A stretch of 64,000 nucleotides of DNA, taken from NCBI RefSeq assembly GCF_000420325.1, contig NZ_ATUS01000004.1:186001-250000 (forward strand), written 5' to 3'. Positions 17,230 through 25,147 of this stretch are shown here, one piece after another. Made by a program: the position numbers and the translations under genes. The notes under the pieces were generated by a model. It had not been told where the DNA came from. It saw only the letters and a list, made by a program, of their open reading frames with translations, and ran no database searches. Positions within the stretch are counted from its first letter, which is position 1. Every line of letters begins with the position of its first letter. The DNA is from Spongiibacter tropicus DSM 19543 (GTDB lineage: Bacteria; Pseudomonadota; Gammaproteobacteria; Pseudomonadales; Spongiibacteraceae).

Positions 17230-17585
17230 GAGGATTTGAGCCAGGCCGCAAGATGATCCAAACGCGCCATGGGCCAGTGGAGTGTCACTGTGCCCATGGC
17301 GCTGGCTATCTCCACCCGCAGTGTTTCCGCTACTGCGGTGACCCCTTTATCAGATCCCATTGATAGCGGTGCCACTCTAATGAAGTCGGTGTTCTCCGGA
17401 GCAGCCTGCCCCAACTGCTTGCGCCAGTTATGAACCAGGTTGGCATTGATCTCGAACTCGCGAGCGACACCGGCTATCGAGGCGCCGGGCACGAAGCTGG
17501 CTGTTACGACCTGTTGCTTAAACTGCCGGGAGTGACGGCGGCGATGCCGCTTAACCGGGGGAGGAAGTAACCCTTGTGTATCCAT
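17226..17585 (-). CDS. tnpA: IS66-family accessory protein TnpA
   Basis: 119 residues with an N-terminal helix-turn-helix of the IS3/IS66 Orf1 type (RRRHSRQFKQQVVTASFVPG, ASIAGVAREFEINANLVHNW). It probably binds the element's ends. It is the first gene of the minus-strand tnpABC operon, 67 bases inside the right inverted repeat, and overlaps tnpB. Confidence 0.95.
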   Translation of the reverse strand: MDTQGLLPPPVKRHRRRHSRQFKQQVVTASFVPGASIAGVAREFEINANLVHNWRKQLGQAAPENTDFIRVAPLSMGSDKGVTAVAETLRVEIASAMGTVTLHWPMARLDHLAAWLKSS

Positions 17586-17668
17586 AGCTAAGTGTCCACT
17601 TAAAATAAGTGGACACTATGATTGCGGATGAGCGCACGAAATAGCAGGTGAGTTCACCGGACGGTTAC

Positions 17669-17720
17669 GATGATCCTCCATCACCATCCGGTACAGTTCA
17701 GCTGTCTTGGTGCCTGACAT
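17669..17720 (-). pseudogene. Glutaredoxin-MauE fusion, 5' part
   Basis: The first codons of the interrupted gene are MSGTKTAELYRMVMED, with AGGAGG 6 bases before the ATG at 17720. They end in the 8-bp duplication GATGATCC and join in frame to DHLCPYG at 15046 when the IS is removed. The start faces away from copR, so the two were divergently transcribed from the region holding the 46-bp palindrome. Confidence 0.9.
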
Positions 17721-17809
17721 CGGTGTTCCCTCCTTTATATGACTGATATGACTGAATGAACAGCGCTTGAGGTGTCCTTCTGATGATGATAGTAGTAGGC
17801 TCCTGTCTT

Positions 17810-17855
17810 AAACATGACCATAGGATTACATATATGTAATCCTATGGTCATGTTT
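17810..17855. promoter_or_regulatory. Perfect 46-bp palindrome, candidate CopR operator between divergent genes
   Basis: Every base from 17810 to 17855 pairs with its mirror. The centre, GGATTACATATATGTAATCC (17823-17842), shares GGATTACA-N4-TGTNATCC with the site upstream of the multicopper oxidase. It lies 67 bases before copR and 89 bases before the start of the interrupted glutaredoxin-MauE gene. The symmetry suits a site that controls both directions. There is no T-run, so it is not a terminator. The outer arms (AAACATGACCATA) extend beyond what one OmpR-type dimer needs. Confidence 0.75.
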
Positions 17856-17922
17856 CTGTTGGGAAGAGGCAGATAGTCTTGAAGGAAACCCGGCATATAT
17901 TGATAGTAGGAGCGGTGAAGCG

Positions 17923-18615
17923 ATGCGGCTATTGGTGGTCGAAGACGAAATCAAAACTGGCGATTATTTACAGCAGGGACTGACCGAGGCGGGCTTTCTG
18001 GTCACGTTGGCACGTAACGGCCTTGATGGCCATCATTTGGCAATGACAGAGACCTTTGATTTGCTGGTGCTGGACGTCATGCTGCCGGACGTCGACGGCT
18101 GGCGGATCGTGCAGTCGTTGCGCGAGGCTGGCCGTCAGACGCCAGTGCTGTTCCTGACCGCCCGCGACAGCGTGGATGACCGCGTAAAGGGTCTGGAGCT
18201 GGGTGCTGACGATTACCTGGTCAAGCCCTTCGCCTTTGCCGAGCTGCTGGCCCGGGTGCGCACTCTGTTACGCCGCAGTACGGTGCCGGTGATGACCGAT
18301 CAGATCAAAGTTGCCGACCTCACCCTGGATTTACCGCGTCACCGGGCCACGCGCGCCGGCCGCAAGATCAATCTCAGCCACAAGGAGTTTTGTTTGCTGG
18401 AGCTGTTGGTCCGGCGACAGGGCGAAGTACTGCCGCGCTCCTTGATCGCCTCCCAGGTGTGGGACATGAACTTCGATTCCGACACCAATGTCATTGACGT
18501 GGCCATACGGCGCCTAAGGGCAAAAATCGATGACGATTATGAACCCAAGCTGATTCACACTGTGCGCGGCTTGGGTTACAAGCTGGAGGTCGAGGACGAC
18601 CATGACGAAAGTTAG
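17923..18615 (+). CDS. copR: OmpR-family copper response regulator
   Basis: 230 residues: a receiver domain with acidic pocket VVEDE, phospho-acceptor Asp51 in LVLDVMLPD and Lys in [10 protein letters not shown], then an OmpR/PhoB winged helix ([51 protein letters not shown]). It belongs with CopR/CusR/PcoR activators of copper genes. The start at ATG 17923 follows GGAGCGGTGAAGCG. It overlaps copS by 14 bases. Likely targets are the candidate boxes at 17823-17842 and 14236-14255. Confidence 0.95.
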   Translation: MRLLVVEDEIKTGDYLQQGLTEAGFLVTLARNGLDGHHLAMTETFDLLVLDVMLPDVDGWRIVQSLREAGRQTPVLFLTARDSVDDRVKGLELGADDYLVKPFAFAELLARVRTLLRRSTVPVMTDQIKVADLTLDLPRHRATRAGRKINLSHKEFCLLELLVRRQGEVLPRSLIASQVWDMNFDSDTNVIDVAIRRLRAKIDDDYEPKLIHTVRGLGYKLEVEDDHDES

Positions 18616-20059
18616 TCTCGCCCGGAGACGACCACTGTCACTCAACAGCCGGGTGATGCTGTTTGTCGCGATGGCTATCGGTTTCAGTTTACTGATGATC
18701 GGTTATCTTGTGCTGAATGAAGTAGAGCGCCATTTTGCTGAACAGGATGCCGACGAGTTGGTGGTGATTACTCGTGCTGTTGAAGACGCTCTACAATCGG
18801 CGAAAGATCAGGACTCGGCACCGGAGGGCGCCCTTGCGCGAGCTGTTTCTGGTCACCATGGTGTCTACTTTCAAGTGTGGGATGATGCGGGACGTTTGGT
18901 CTATGGTCCTGAGGAGGGTGGACCTTCGCCACAAGAAAACACCTATTCTCCTGTGAGCCGTATTCAGGTAGACAATCTTTATACCTGGCAAACTGATGGC
19001 AAAACCTACCGTGGCACTATCACGCATACCCGCATTGAAGACCAGAATTATCGCATCGTTGCTGCTATCGATATGGATTTCCATATCCACTTTCTGGAAA
19101 ATTTTCGGCGCAGTTTGTGGATGATTATGGTGCTGGCAGGCGCGGTGACTCTCTTGGCGGCCTGGTATGGCGTGCACCAGGGGCACGCGCCCTTGCGCGA
19201 GCTGAGTGCGACAATGAGTGATATTCAGGCGGATCGCCTTCATGTGCGTCTAGACCCTAACACCGTTCCCCGGGAACTGCAAAACCTTGTCTGTTCCTTT
19301 AATCATATGATTGGCCGCTTGGAAGACAGCTTCGTTCGACTATCCTATTTCTCCGCCGATATTGCCCATGAATTGCGCACGCCTTTGACCAACCTGATCA
19401 CCCAGACCCAGGTGGGTTTGGGTAAGTCCAGAAGCCTGGAAGAATATCGCGAACTGCTCTACTCGAATCTTGAAGAACAGGAGCGCCTGACCAAAATGGT
19501 CAACGACATGCTCTGGCTGGCCCAGAGCGAACACGGCCTGCTCAAGCCTGTCTGGGAACCGCTGGATCTGGCTCGGGAAGTGCGCGAGCTGTTCGATTTT
19601 TTCGAGGCCCTGGCGGAGGAAAAGCACATCCAATTGGTGTTGGAAGGAAAGGCACCGATTATACAAGGTGACCGCGCTATGCTGCGTCGCGCATTGTCCA
19701 ATCTGCTGTCCAATGCAATACGCCACACACCAGTGGGAAGAAGTGTGCTGATCCGTCTGGATTCATCGGGCGAGGGTAGGGCGTTACTCAGCGTACAGAA
19801 TCCGGGGCCAGAAATTCCAGCCGAGCATTTGCTCAGGATTTTCGACCGGTTTTACCGGGTCGATCCTTCCCGGCAACGCCAAAGCGAAGGTGCTGGCTTG
19901 GGGCTGGCTATCGTCAAGTCCATAGTCGAGGCCCATGAAGGAAACATCGCGGTGATCTCCGAACGCGGCGTCACGCGCTTCACGATCAGTTTACCCAGCA
20001 TGGCTGATGTAGAGGTGAGTGCTACGGGAGAAAGTGATGAGTCAATTGACCATCGGTAA
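18602..20059 (+). CDS. copS: Heavy-metal sensor histidine kinase
   Basis: 485 residues: TM1 ([20 protein letters not shown]), a periplasmic sensing domain of about 140 residues, TM2 ([20 protein letters not shown]), a HAMP linker and the kinase core. The H-box is [15 protein letters not shown], the N-box [14 protein letters not shown] and the G-box [14 protein letters not shown]. The pattern matches CusS/CopS family sensors of periplasmic copper or silver. It is translationally coupled to copR (14-base overlap). Its 3' end overlaps the first codons of a merR remnant in another frame. Confidence 0.95.
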   Translation: MTKVSLARRRPLSLNSRVMLFVAMAIGFSLLMIGYLVLNEVERHFAEQDADELVVITRAVEDALQSAKDQDSAPEGALARAVSGHHGVYFQVWDDAGRLVYGPEEGGPSPQENTYSPVSRIQVDNLYTWQTDGKTYRGTITHTRIEDQNYRIVAAIDMDFHIHFLENFRRSLWMIMVLAGAVTLLAAWYGVHQGHAPLRELSATMSDIQADRLHVRLDPNTVPRELQNLVCSFNHMIGRLEDSFVRLSYFSADIAHELRTPLTNLITQTQVGLGKSRSLEEYRELLYSNLEEQERLTKMVNDMLWLAQSEHGLLKPVWEPLDLAREVRELFDFFEALAEEKHIQLVLEGKAPIIQGDRAMLRRALSNLLSNAIRHTPVGRSVLIRLDSSGEGRALLSVQNPGPEIPAEHLLRIFDRFYRVDPSRQRQSEGAGLGLAIVKSIVEAHEGNIAVISERGVTRFTISLPSMADVEVSATGESDESIDHR

Positions 20060-20275
20060 ACTGGCACAAGCAGCTCGGGTCAGTGTCGAAACTATTCGTT
20101 ATTACGAACGCCTCGGGCTTATCGAACAGCCGCTAAAGCCAGCTTAAGGATACCGCACCAACCCAAAAGCCACTCTGAAGCGGGTCTTCTTCATGAAATG
20201 AGCCCAAGAGCTAGGATCCACTTTGTAAGAAATCGATAATCTGTTGGCGCCTAGAGAATCGCATTGTCCGGGGTC
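20037..20275 (+). pseudogene. Decayed MerR-family regulator gene
   Basis: The frame from ATG 20037 gives [36 protein letters not shown], then stop. Reading through, the homology continues in the same frame as GYRTNPKATLKRVFFMK, stop, AQELGSTL, stop, EIDNLLAPRESHCPG. This is recognisably a MerR-family protein with three in-frame stops and no C-terminal half. A 36-residue HTH peptide could still be translated. It overlaps the last 23 bases of copS. Confidence 0.8.
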
Positions 20276-20290
20276 GCCGTGAAGATCAGG

Positions 20291-20430
20291 ATGATCATGC
20301 TGGTGTATCTCAACCAGTCCAATGTACAAACGCAAGAGGAGTGCGATGCGTGAGGTTGCTCCGACAGAAGATACGCACCGTAATGCCATTCTGCACGGCC
20401 CCGGACTGCGGGTACGACTGGTTATGAGAG
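20291..20430 (+). pseudogene. Fragment of a CusA-type pump gene
   Basis: MIMLVYLNQ (20291 onward) matches VIMLVYLNQ of the CusA at the left of the window. AILHGPGLRVRLVM (from 20395, another frame) matches AVLHGAGLRVRPVM, which comes shortly after it. Intervening codons are frameshifted and contain a stop. Only about 45 of some 1040 codons remain. Nothing else is recognised between 20430 and the promoter at 20511. Confidence 0.65.
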
Positions 20431-20510
20431 CAGCTCAATGGAGGCAGAAGGATATCCCGTGTGCCGACAGGAGCCGTGTTGTCAGGAATGCCAACAAACC
20501 AGTCACACAC

Positions 20511-20541
20511 TTGACTCTATAGCTACCATAGGCATTAGAAT
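20511..20541 (+). promoter_or_regulatory. PbrR/CadR-type promoter of the FTR1-family permease gene
   Basis: TTGACT (20511-20516) and TAGAAT (20536-20541) are 19 bp apart. The spacer carries CTATAG...CATAG, resembling the pbrA/cadA operators bound by PbrR and CadR. A near-identical arrangement occurs at 22999-23029. A MerR-family regulator of that type is encoded at 22574-22981. Confidence 0.75.
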
Positions 20542-20586
20542 TGAGATTAATTATCATTAGCAACAAGCCAAGTAGAGATCTCGTTA

Positions 20587-22596
20587 ATGCAGGCGCACTG
20601 GATATACCGTTTTATAAGCCCGAAGCAATTTGTTTTGAATGTCTCAGTACTGCTGCTGGGCTTATCGTGTTTGCTTCCAGCGACCAGTCAGGCCGAGATG
20701 AGTGATGACGGCTCGGCTCAGATGCGTCAATTGGCACAGCTGGCCGAATACATTGCTGTGGATTACGTGGAAGCCGTCAAAGATGGCCATGTGGTCAATG
20801 ACGGTGAATATCAGGAAATGCTGGAGTTCTCCCAGCTCATTGTGACGAATATTTCTGAGATTCAGGATAAATCAGCCGACGCTGGCGACCTGACAGATCA
20901 GGCCAAGGCTTTACAGGAAGCCATCCAGAACAAACAGGCTATTGAAACAATTCGGCAAATGAGCGGCAGCCTGCGGGGTACGTTGTTGGCACTGATGCCT
21001 CAGTCGTCCTTACCGGATCGCCTGTTGTCCAAAGCTACTGTCAAAGGGTTGTATGAGAGCCAATGCGCTTCTTGCCATGGCGCAGCCGGTGGGGGCGATG
21101 GTGTGATGGCCGCACAGCTGGAGCCCGCTCCAACCGATTTCACCAGCAAAGAGCGAGCCTTGAATCGGTCTCTTCTGGGCCTGTACGACGCTATATCCAA
21201 TGGCATAGACGATACCGCAATGCCGGCATTTACCCAACTGACGGAAGAGCAACGCTGGTCGCTGGCGTTCCACGTCGGCGGATTGGCATTTCAATCCGGC
21301 TCTGAGGTTACAGGCGAGCCACCTGGCGTCACCTTGTCACAGATGGTTAACCACACGCCGGCGCAACTCGCTGCAGAACACCCGGATATGACGCAGAAGG
21401 GGATCGAACGGCTGCGCGCAAAGCCAGAACTGTTATTCCAGGAATCGACCAATCCTCTGAAAATCACCCGCGACCAACTGCTGCTAGCACAAGAGGCACA
21501 CCAGCGCGGCGATTATCAGACAGCACAAGCACTGGCGGTCAGCGCTTATCTGGATGGCTTTGAATTGGTCGAAAACAGCCTGGATGCGCAGGATAAAGCA
21601 CTCCGCCAGACGCTCGAAGCCGATATGATGGCGATAAGGCAATTATTGAAGCAGGCTCAGTCCCCGGGTGAGGTGGAAAGCGCTGTGAGCCGGACGCTGG
21701 CAAGGTTGGATGATGCGGATCGATTGCTTTCGGAATCTACCTTGTCCAATGCGACCCTGTTCAGTGCCAGCTTGGTTATTCTGTTGCGGGAGGGGCTCGA
21801 AGCCCTGCTCGTGGTGATTGCCCTGGTGACTGTGCTGGTGCGAACCGGTCGGCGTGACGGACTTCGGTATGTGCATTTGGGTTGGGTAACGGCATTGGTG
21901 GCCGGTGTTGCGACCTGGGCTGCCGCACAGTCACTGGTCAGTATCAGCGGCGCCAGCCGCGAAGTCATGGAAGGGGTTGCGGCCCTTTTGGCGGCGGTCG
22001 TGTTGCTCTATGTCGGCATCTGGATGCACAGTAAAACCCATGCTGCCCAGTGGCAGGCCTATATCCAGCAGCACATCAACTCCCACCTGACTGCGGGTAC
22101 CCTGTGGGGTCTTGCGCTGCTGGCATTTATTGCGGTTTATCGTGAAGTCTTTGAAACGGTCTTGTTTTATCAGGCGCTGCTGACCCAGGCTGCAGCCGCT
22201 CAATATTCATCCGTATTCAGCGGCTTTGTAGCCGGTACTGCTTTCTTGGCCGTATTGGCCTGGTTGCTGGTGCGTTACTCAGTGAAATTACCCATTGCCA
22301 GATTCTTTTCCGTCACCACCTACCTGTTGCTGGCCCTGGCGTTTGTCCTCATGGGTAAGGCGATGTCGGCACTTCAGGAAGCGGATCTTATCGGTATTAC
22401 CCCATTGCCTGTCAGTTTTGAATTCGATTGGGTCGGCGTCAAATCCACCTGGCAGGGGATCATGGCGCAATTGTCGGTACTGGTGGTTTTCCTGGTCTTT
22501 CTGGGGCTGGCGAGAAGGCAGCGGAAAAATGCCCCTGTTGCAGAACGTTCAGGAGAGTTTTTGGAACCGGGTGTCAGCCGCTCGAAACCGGAGTAG
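20587..22596 (+). CDS. Cytochrome c/FTR1-family permease, PbrT-like
   Basis: 669 residues: a signal peptide (cleavage near TSQAE); a periplasmic helical domain with one heme-c site, CASCH, and distal Met in DTAMPAF; then an FTR1 permease domain of about seven helices with both REXXE motifs, REGLE and REVFE. FTR1 proteins import ferric iron; the relative PbrT imports lead. Control by a PbrR-type promoter instead of a clear Fur box, and the PbrR-like gene next door, favour a PbrT-like role. Its 3' end overlaps the convergent regulator gene by 23 bases. Confidence 0.85.
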   Translation: MQAHWIYRFISPKQFVLNVSVLLLGLSCLLPATSQAEMSDDGSAQMRQLAQLAEYIAVDYVEAVKDGHVVNDGEYQEMLEFSQLIVTNISEIQDKSADAGDLTDQAKALQEAIQNKQAIETIRQMSGSLRGTLLALMPQSSLPDRLLSKATVKGLYESQCASCHGAAGGGDGVMAAQLEPAPTDFTSKERALNRSLLGLYDAISNGIDDTAMPAFTQLTEEQRWSLAFHVGGLAFQSGSEVTGEPPGVTLSQMVNHTPAQLAAEHPDMTQKGIERLRAKPELLFQESTNPLKITRDQLLLAQEAHQRGDYQTAQALAVSAYLDGFELVENSLDAQDKALRQTLEADMMAIRQLLKQAQSPGEVESAVSRTLARLDDADRLLSESTLSNATLFSASLVILLREGLEALLVVIALVTVLVRTGRRDGLRYVHLGWVTALVAGVATWAAAQSLVSISGASREVMEGVAALLAAVVLLYVGIWMHSKTHAAQWQAYIQQHINSHLTAGTLWGLALLAFIAVYREVFETVLFYQALLTQAAAAQYSSVFSGFVAGTAFLAVLAWLLVRYSVKLPIARFFSVTTYLLLALAFVLMGKAMSALQEADLIGITPLPVSFEFDWVGVKSTWQGIMAQLSVLVVFLVFLGLARRQRKNAPVAERSGEFLEPGVSRSKPE

Positions 22597-22981
22597 CCGA
22601 CAAATTCCGCAATATGCCGCACTGCTCCACTGTCCGACGGTTTGAACAGCTGCGGCGCAGCATTCTCAGTTGCTCGTTCAGCCTGGTGAGTTCCTGGATA
22701 CGCGCCTCTACCTGCTCGATATGCCTATCCATCATCCGATTCACGTCACCACATTGTGCGCCGGGGGAACGGCTTAATCCCAATAATTGCCGGATCTCCG
22801 GCAAACTGAGATCCAGGCTGCGGCAGTGTTTGATGAACAGCAATTGCTCAACGGCAGCTTCATCGTACAGGCGAAAATTGCCTTCACTCCGTTCAGCAGA
22901 GGCAATCAAATGTTCCTTTTCATAATGCCGGATGGTTTGCACGGAGCAGCCAGTCACTTTCGACAGTTCGCCGATTTTCAT
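22574..22981 (-). CDS. pbrR: PbrR/CadR-like MerR-family regulator (Pb/Cd)
   Basis: 135 residues: a MerR HTH (MKIGELSKVTGCSVQTIRHY), dimerisation helix and three cysteines in the PbrR arrangement. These are PGAQCGDVN (equivalent of Cys79), then RRSCSNRRTVEQCGIL (equivalents of Cys114 and Cys123) near the C-terminus. These coordinate Pb(II) or Cd(II) in the family. It is transcribed away from the CDF gene; the operator at 22999-23029 lies in the divergent gap and a second at 20511-20541. Confidence 0.9.
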   Translation of the reverse strand: MKIGELSKVTGCSVQTIRHYEKEHLIASAERSEGNFRLYDEAAVEQLLFIKHCRSLDLSLPEIRQLLGLSRSPGAQCGDVNRMMDRHIEQVEARIQELTRLNEQLRMLRRSCSNRRTVEQCGILRNLSATPVSSG

Positions 22982-22998
22982 TTATTCAATCTCCGTGC

Positions 22999-23029
22999 TT
23001 GACTCTATGCTTACTATAGAGTCTAAAGT
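22999..23029 (+). promoter_or_regulatory. PbrR/CadR-type promoter of the CDF exporter gene
   Basis: TTGACT (22999-23004) and TAAAGT (23024-23029) are separated by 19 bp. The dyad ACTCTAT/ATAGAGT spans the spacer around GCTTACT. This is the standard geometry for activation by PbrR, CadR or ZntR. It lies 18 bases upstream of the divergent regulator start and 30 bases before the CDF gene. Confidence 0.85.
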
Positions 23030-23058
23030 GCACACCATGGATAGAGCAAGGGCTTTTT

Positions 23059-23958
23059 ATGACAAACACATGCCGCGACAATTGTCATAGTGACGCGATG
23101 AAGAACACTCCCCAGACTGCTGAAGTACACGATGCTACTCATGGCGGCTTTGTCAGTGAGTATCTTGTCCCCAAGATGGACTGCCCTTCTGAAGAAGGCA
23201 TGATCCGTATGGCGTTGGACAGTGTGGAACCTAAAGTCGTACTGGAATTCGATACCCCCAAGCGCAAAGTGCGTGTCTTTCATGGAGACAACGCTGACGC
23301 CATTGAGGAGCGAATGCGCGCACTCGGCTTGGGTGCGACGTTGGAAAGCACAATGCCTGTCGCCAGAGATGACCTCGCCCGAGCACAGGCGTCCGCAAAA
23401 CAGGAGGCACAAACAGAAGCTGGCATTCTCAAGTGGCTACTTGCCATCAACGGCATCATGTTCGTCATTGAAATCACTGTCGGCTGGTGGGCGCAATCCA
23501 CTGGCTTGATCGCGGATTCGTTGGACATGTTTGCGGATGCCGCCGTTTACGGCGTGGCGCTGTATGCCGTAGGGCACAGTGTGCGGGTGAAGCTGCGCGC
23601 AGCCCATTTTTCCGGCTGGCTTCAGATCATTCTTGCCCTAGGCGCTTTGGGCGAGGTGGTAAGGCGATTAGTATTTGGTAGTGAACCGGTTTCCACTTTG
23701 ATGATGAGCTTCGGGCTTGTTGCCTTGGCGGCCAATGTGACCTGTCTGCTGTTGATTGCCAGGAGCCGGGATAGCGGCGCACATATGAAAGCCAGTTGGA
23801 TATTCTCTGCCAATGACGTAATTGCGAATCTAGGTGTCATCCTAGCCGGTGGATTGGTAGCCTGGACTGGCTCACGTTATCCCGACTTGGTGATTGGCCT
23901 GATCATCGGTTTGATTGTGCTGAATGGTGCACGCCGTATTTTGCAGCTCAAGTCCTGA
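23059..23958 (+). CDS. CDF-family metal exporter with N-terminal HMA-like domain
   Basis: 299 residues. The first 90 form an HMA-like region with EYLVPKMDCPSEEGMIRMAL; only one Cys of the usual pair remains. A CDF transmembrane domain of six helices follows, with the metal-site motif LIADSLDMFADA in TM2 and FSANDVIANLGV in TM5 (D/N ligands). The C-terminal cytoplasmic domain of CzcD is missing. Such short exporters accompany PbrR/CadR regulators and export Zn, Cd or Pb. ATG 23098 is an alternative start. The promoter is the PbrR-type site upstream. Confidence 0.88.
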   Translation: MTNTCRDNCHSDAMKNTPQTAEVHDATHGGFVSEYLVPKMDCPSEEGMIRMALDSVEPKVVLEFDTPKRKVRVFHGDNADAIEERMRALGLGATLESTMPVARDDLARAQASAKQEAQTEAGILKWLLAINGIMFVIEITVGWWAQSTGLIADSLDMFADAAVYGVALYAVGHSVRVKLRAAHFSGWLQIILALGALGEVVRRLVFGSEPVSTLMMSFGLVALAANVTCLLLIARSRDSGAHMKASWIFSANDVIANLGVILAGGLVAWTGSRYPDLVIGLIIGLIVLNGARRILQLKS

Positions 23959-23971
23959 ATAAGAAAAGGTG

Positions 23972-24625
23972 ATGAAGAGTCCACGATCCACCTATATTCC
24001 TGCTTTGAAGTATCATGCTCTAACCCGTTATTACGACTGGGTGGCTTCCTTGACTACGCGAGAGAAAATTTTCAAAACGGCGTTGGTCAATCAAGCTGCT
24101 CCGTTAGCGGGGAAACACTTACTGGATGTGGGCTGCGGCACGGGAACCCTAACTCAAATGTTTGCCGAAAGAGAACCGTCGCTGACTATTACTGGTCTGG
24201 ATGCAGACTCTGGAGCACTCGAACTAGCCAAAACCAAGTTTGCTTCAATGGATCAGCGTGTGAGTTTGTGGCAGGGTTTCGCACAAGATATGCCCTTCGA
24301 AACAGCGACTTTTGACGTTGCAGTGTCGAGCTTGTTTTTTCACCACTTGACACGACTGCAGAAGCTCGATGTCTTAAAGCAAATCCATCGGGTCCTTAAA
24401 CCTGGTGGCAGTTTACTCGTTGCTGATTGGGGAAAGCCTTCGTCATCGATTCAGCGAATGCTATTTCTGCTGGTTCAGTGTCTTGATGGTTTTGAAACGA
24501 CACGAGATAGTGTTCACGGTATGCTGCCCTATTTGATCGACGAAGCCGGATTTGTAAAAGCTGAGAGTAATGGCTGCGTGTCAACTCTCTTGGGAACCAT
24601 CCATTTGATGAGTGCAAAGGCATAA
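23972..24625 (+). CDS. Class I SAM-dependent methyltransferase
   Basis: 217 residues from ATG 23972, with AAAAGG just upstream (a GTG sits one codon before). The Rossmann motif I LLDVGCGTGTL and motif II LDADSGAL are clear, followed by FDVAVSSLFFHHL and LKPGGSLLVADWG. The family resembles UbiE/Methyltransf_11 proteins often found in metal islands; the substrate is unknown. Methylation of a metalloid or of a quinone is speculative. It lies 13 bases after the CDF gene and is probably co-transcribed with it and the czc genes downstream. Confidence 0.85.
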   Translation: MKSPRSTYIPALKYHALTRYYDWVASLTTREKIFKTALVNQAAPLAGKHLLDVGCGTGTLTQMFAEREPSLTITGLDADSGALELAKTKFASMDQRVSLWQGFAQDMPFETATFDVAVSSLFFHHLTRLQKLDVLKQIHRVLKPGGSLLVADWGKPSSSIQRMLFLLVQCLDGFETTRDSVHGMLPYLIDEAGFVKAESNGCVSTLLGTIHLMSAKA

Positions 24626-24626
24626 A

Positions 24627-24713
24627 ATGAAGTGGGACATTAAGAAATTCGTCGGTTTTCTGATTCTGGACAATTACTTTAAACCTAATGGTATTGAGAA
24701 GCGAGCTTCGTGA
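24627..24713 (+). CDS. Possible 28-residue leader peptide
   Basis: MKWDIKKFVGFLILDNYFKP, then NGIEKRAS. Its ATG comes one base after the previous stop and its TGA overlaps the GTG start of the next gene. The tight packing suggests a coupled leader or the remnant of a larger gene. There is no known family. Confidence 0.3.
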   Translation: MKWDIKKFVGFLILDNYFKPNGIEKRAS

Positions 24714-25063
24714 TCCGACGAATCACGATTTACCTGTTGTTAGCTTTGATTGCTCTGCAGTCAGTGGCTGCTATGCCGGATACGTATAAACTTTATCAAT
24801 CCGGTACAGAGCTCCTGCCAGCTGCGCATAAATATTTGGATGCGGACACGAATTTTGATGGAAGGCTCGGAAAGCAAATGCCGGACAAGCAGCTCCCCTA
24901 TGACTGCTATCAGTGTAGTTGTTGTCACGCGCACTGCTGCTTTTTGGCACCCAGTAGTATTTCTCCGATGGAGGCTTCGCTACTTGGAAGTGTCATAACG
25001 CTTTATCAAAACTTTAAACCTCCTGTTATTCCGGCTTCCCTTTATCGCCCTCCTATTGGCTGA
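24710..25063 (+). CDS. CzcI-like small secreted protein at head of czcCBA
   Basis: 117 residues starting at GTG 24710, directly entering a signal peptide (MIRRITIYLLLALIALQSVA). The mature part has a Cys/His cluster (DCYQCSCCHAHCC), a hydrophobic stretch and the terminal LYRPPIG. A second protein with the same plan (LLIALQSVAS ... HCHHSHSCFH ... LFRPPIF) heads the other czc operon at 38746-39093. Position, length and the Arg-Pro-Pro end recall CzcI of Cupriavidus, whose regulatory role is poorly defined. The family call is by analogy. Confidence 0.6.
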   Translation: MIRRITIYLLLALIALQSVAAMPDTYKLYQSGTELLPAAHKYLDADTNFDGRLGKQMPDKQLPYDCYQCSCCHAHCCFLAPSSISPMEASLLGSVITLYQNFKPPVIPASLYRPPIG

Positions 25064-25147
25064 TCCTGGCCTTTAAGAAACTCAAAGACATCACGGCCAT
25101 GGTCATTGTGTTGAGCCGCTATATTTCTAGAACTAAGGATTCATTTC

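Larger units (their letters stand above)
15055..17668. mobile_element. IS66-family insertion sequence
   Basis: 2614 bp bounded by perfect 17-bp inverted repeats, GTAACCGTCCGGTGAAC (15055-15071) and its complement (17652-17668). The ends begin with GTAA as usual for IS66. The element is flanked by an exact 8-bp direct repeat, GATGATCC (15047-15054 and 17669-17676), the family's target-duplication length. It carries tnpA, tnpB and tnpC, all on the minus strand and intact. Intact genes and perfect ends point to a recent insertion. It splits a glutaredoxin-MauE gene 51 bases after its start codon. Confidence 0.98.

Noticed and set aside
20544-20562. A Fur box before the FTR1-family gene (GATTAATTATCATTA)
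   Set aside because: Only part of the 19-bp Fur consensus is matched, whereas the overlapping upstream region has a full PbrR-type promoter with 19-bp spacer.
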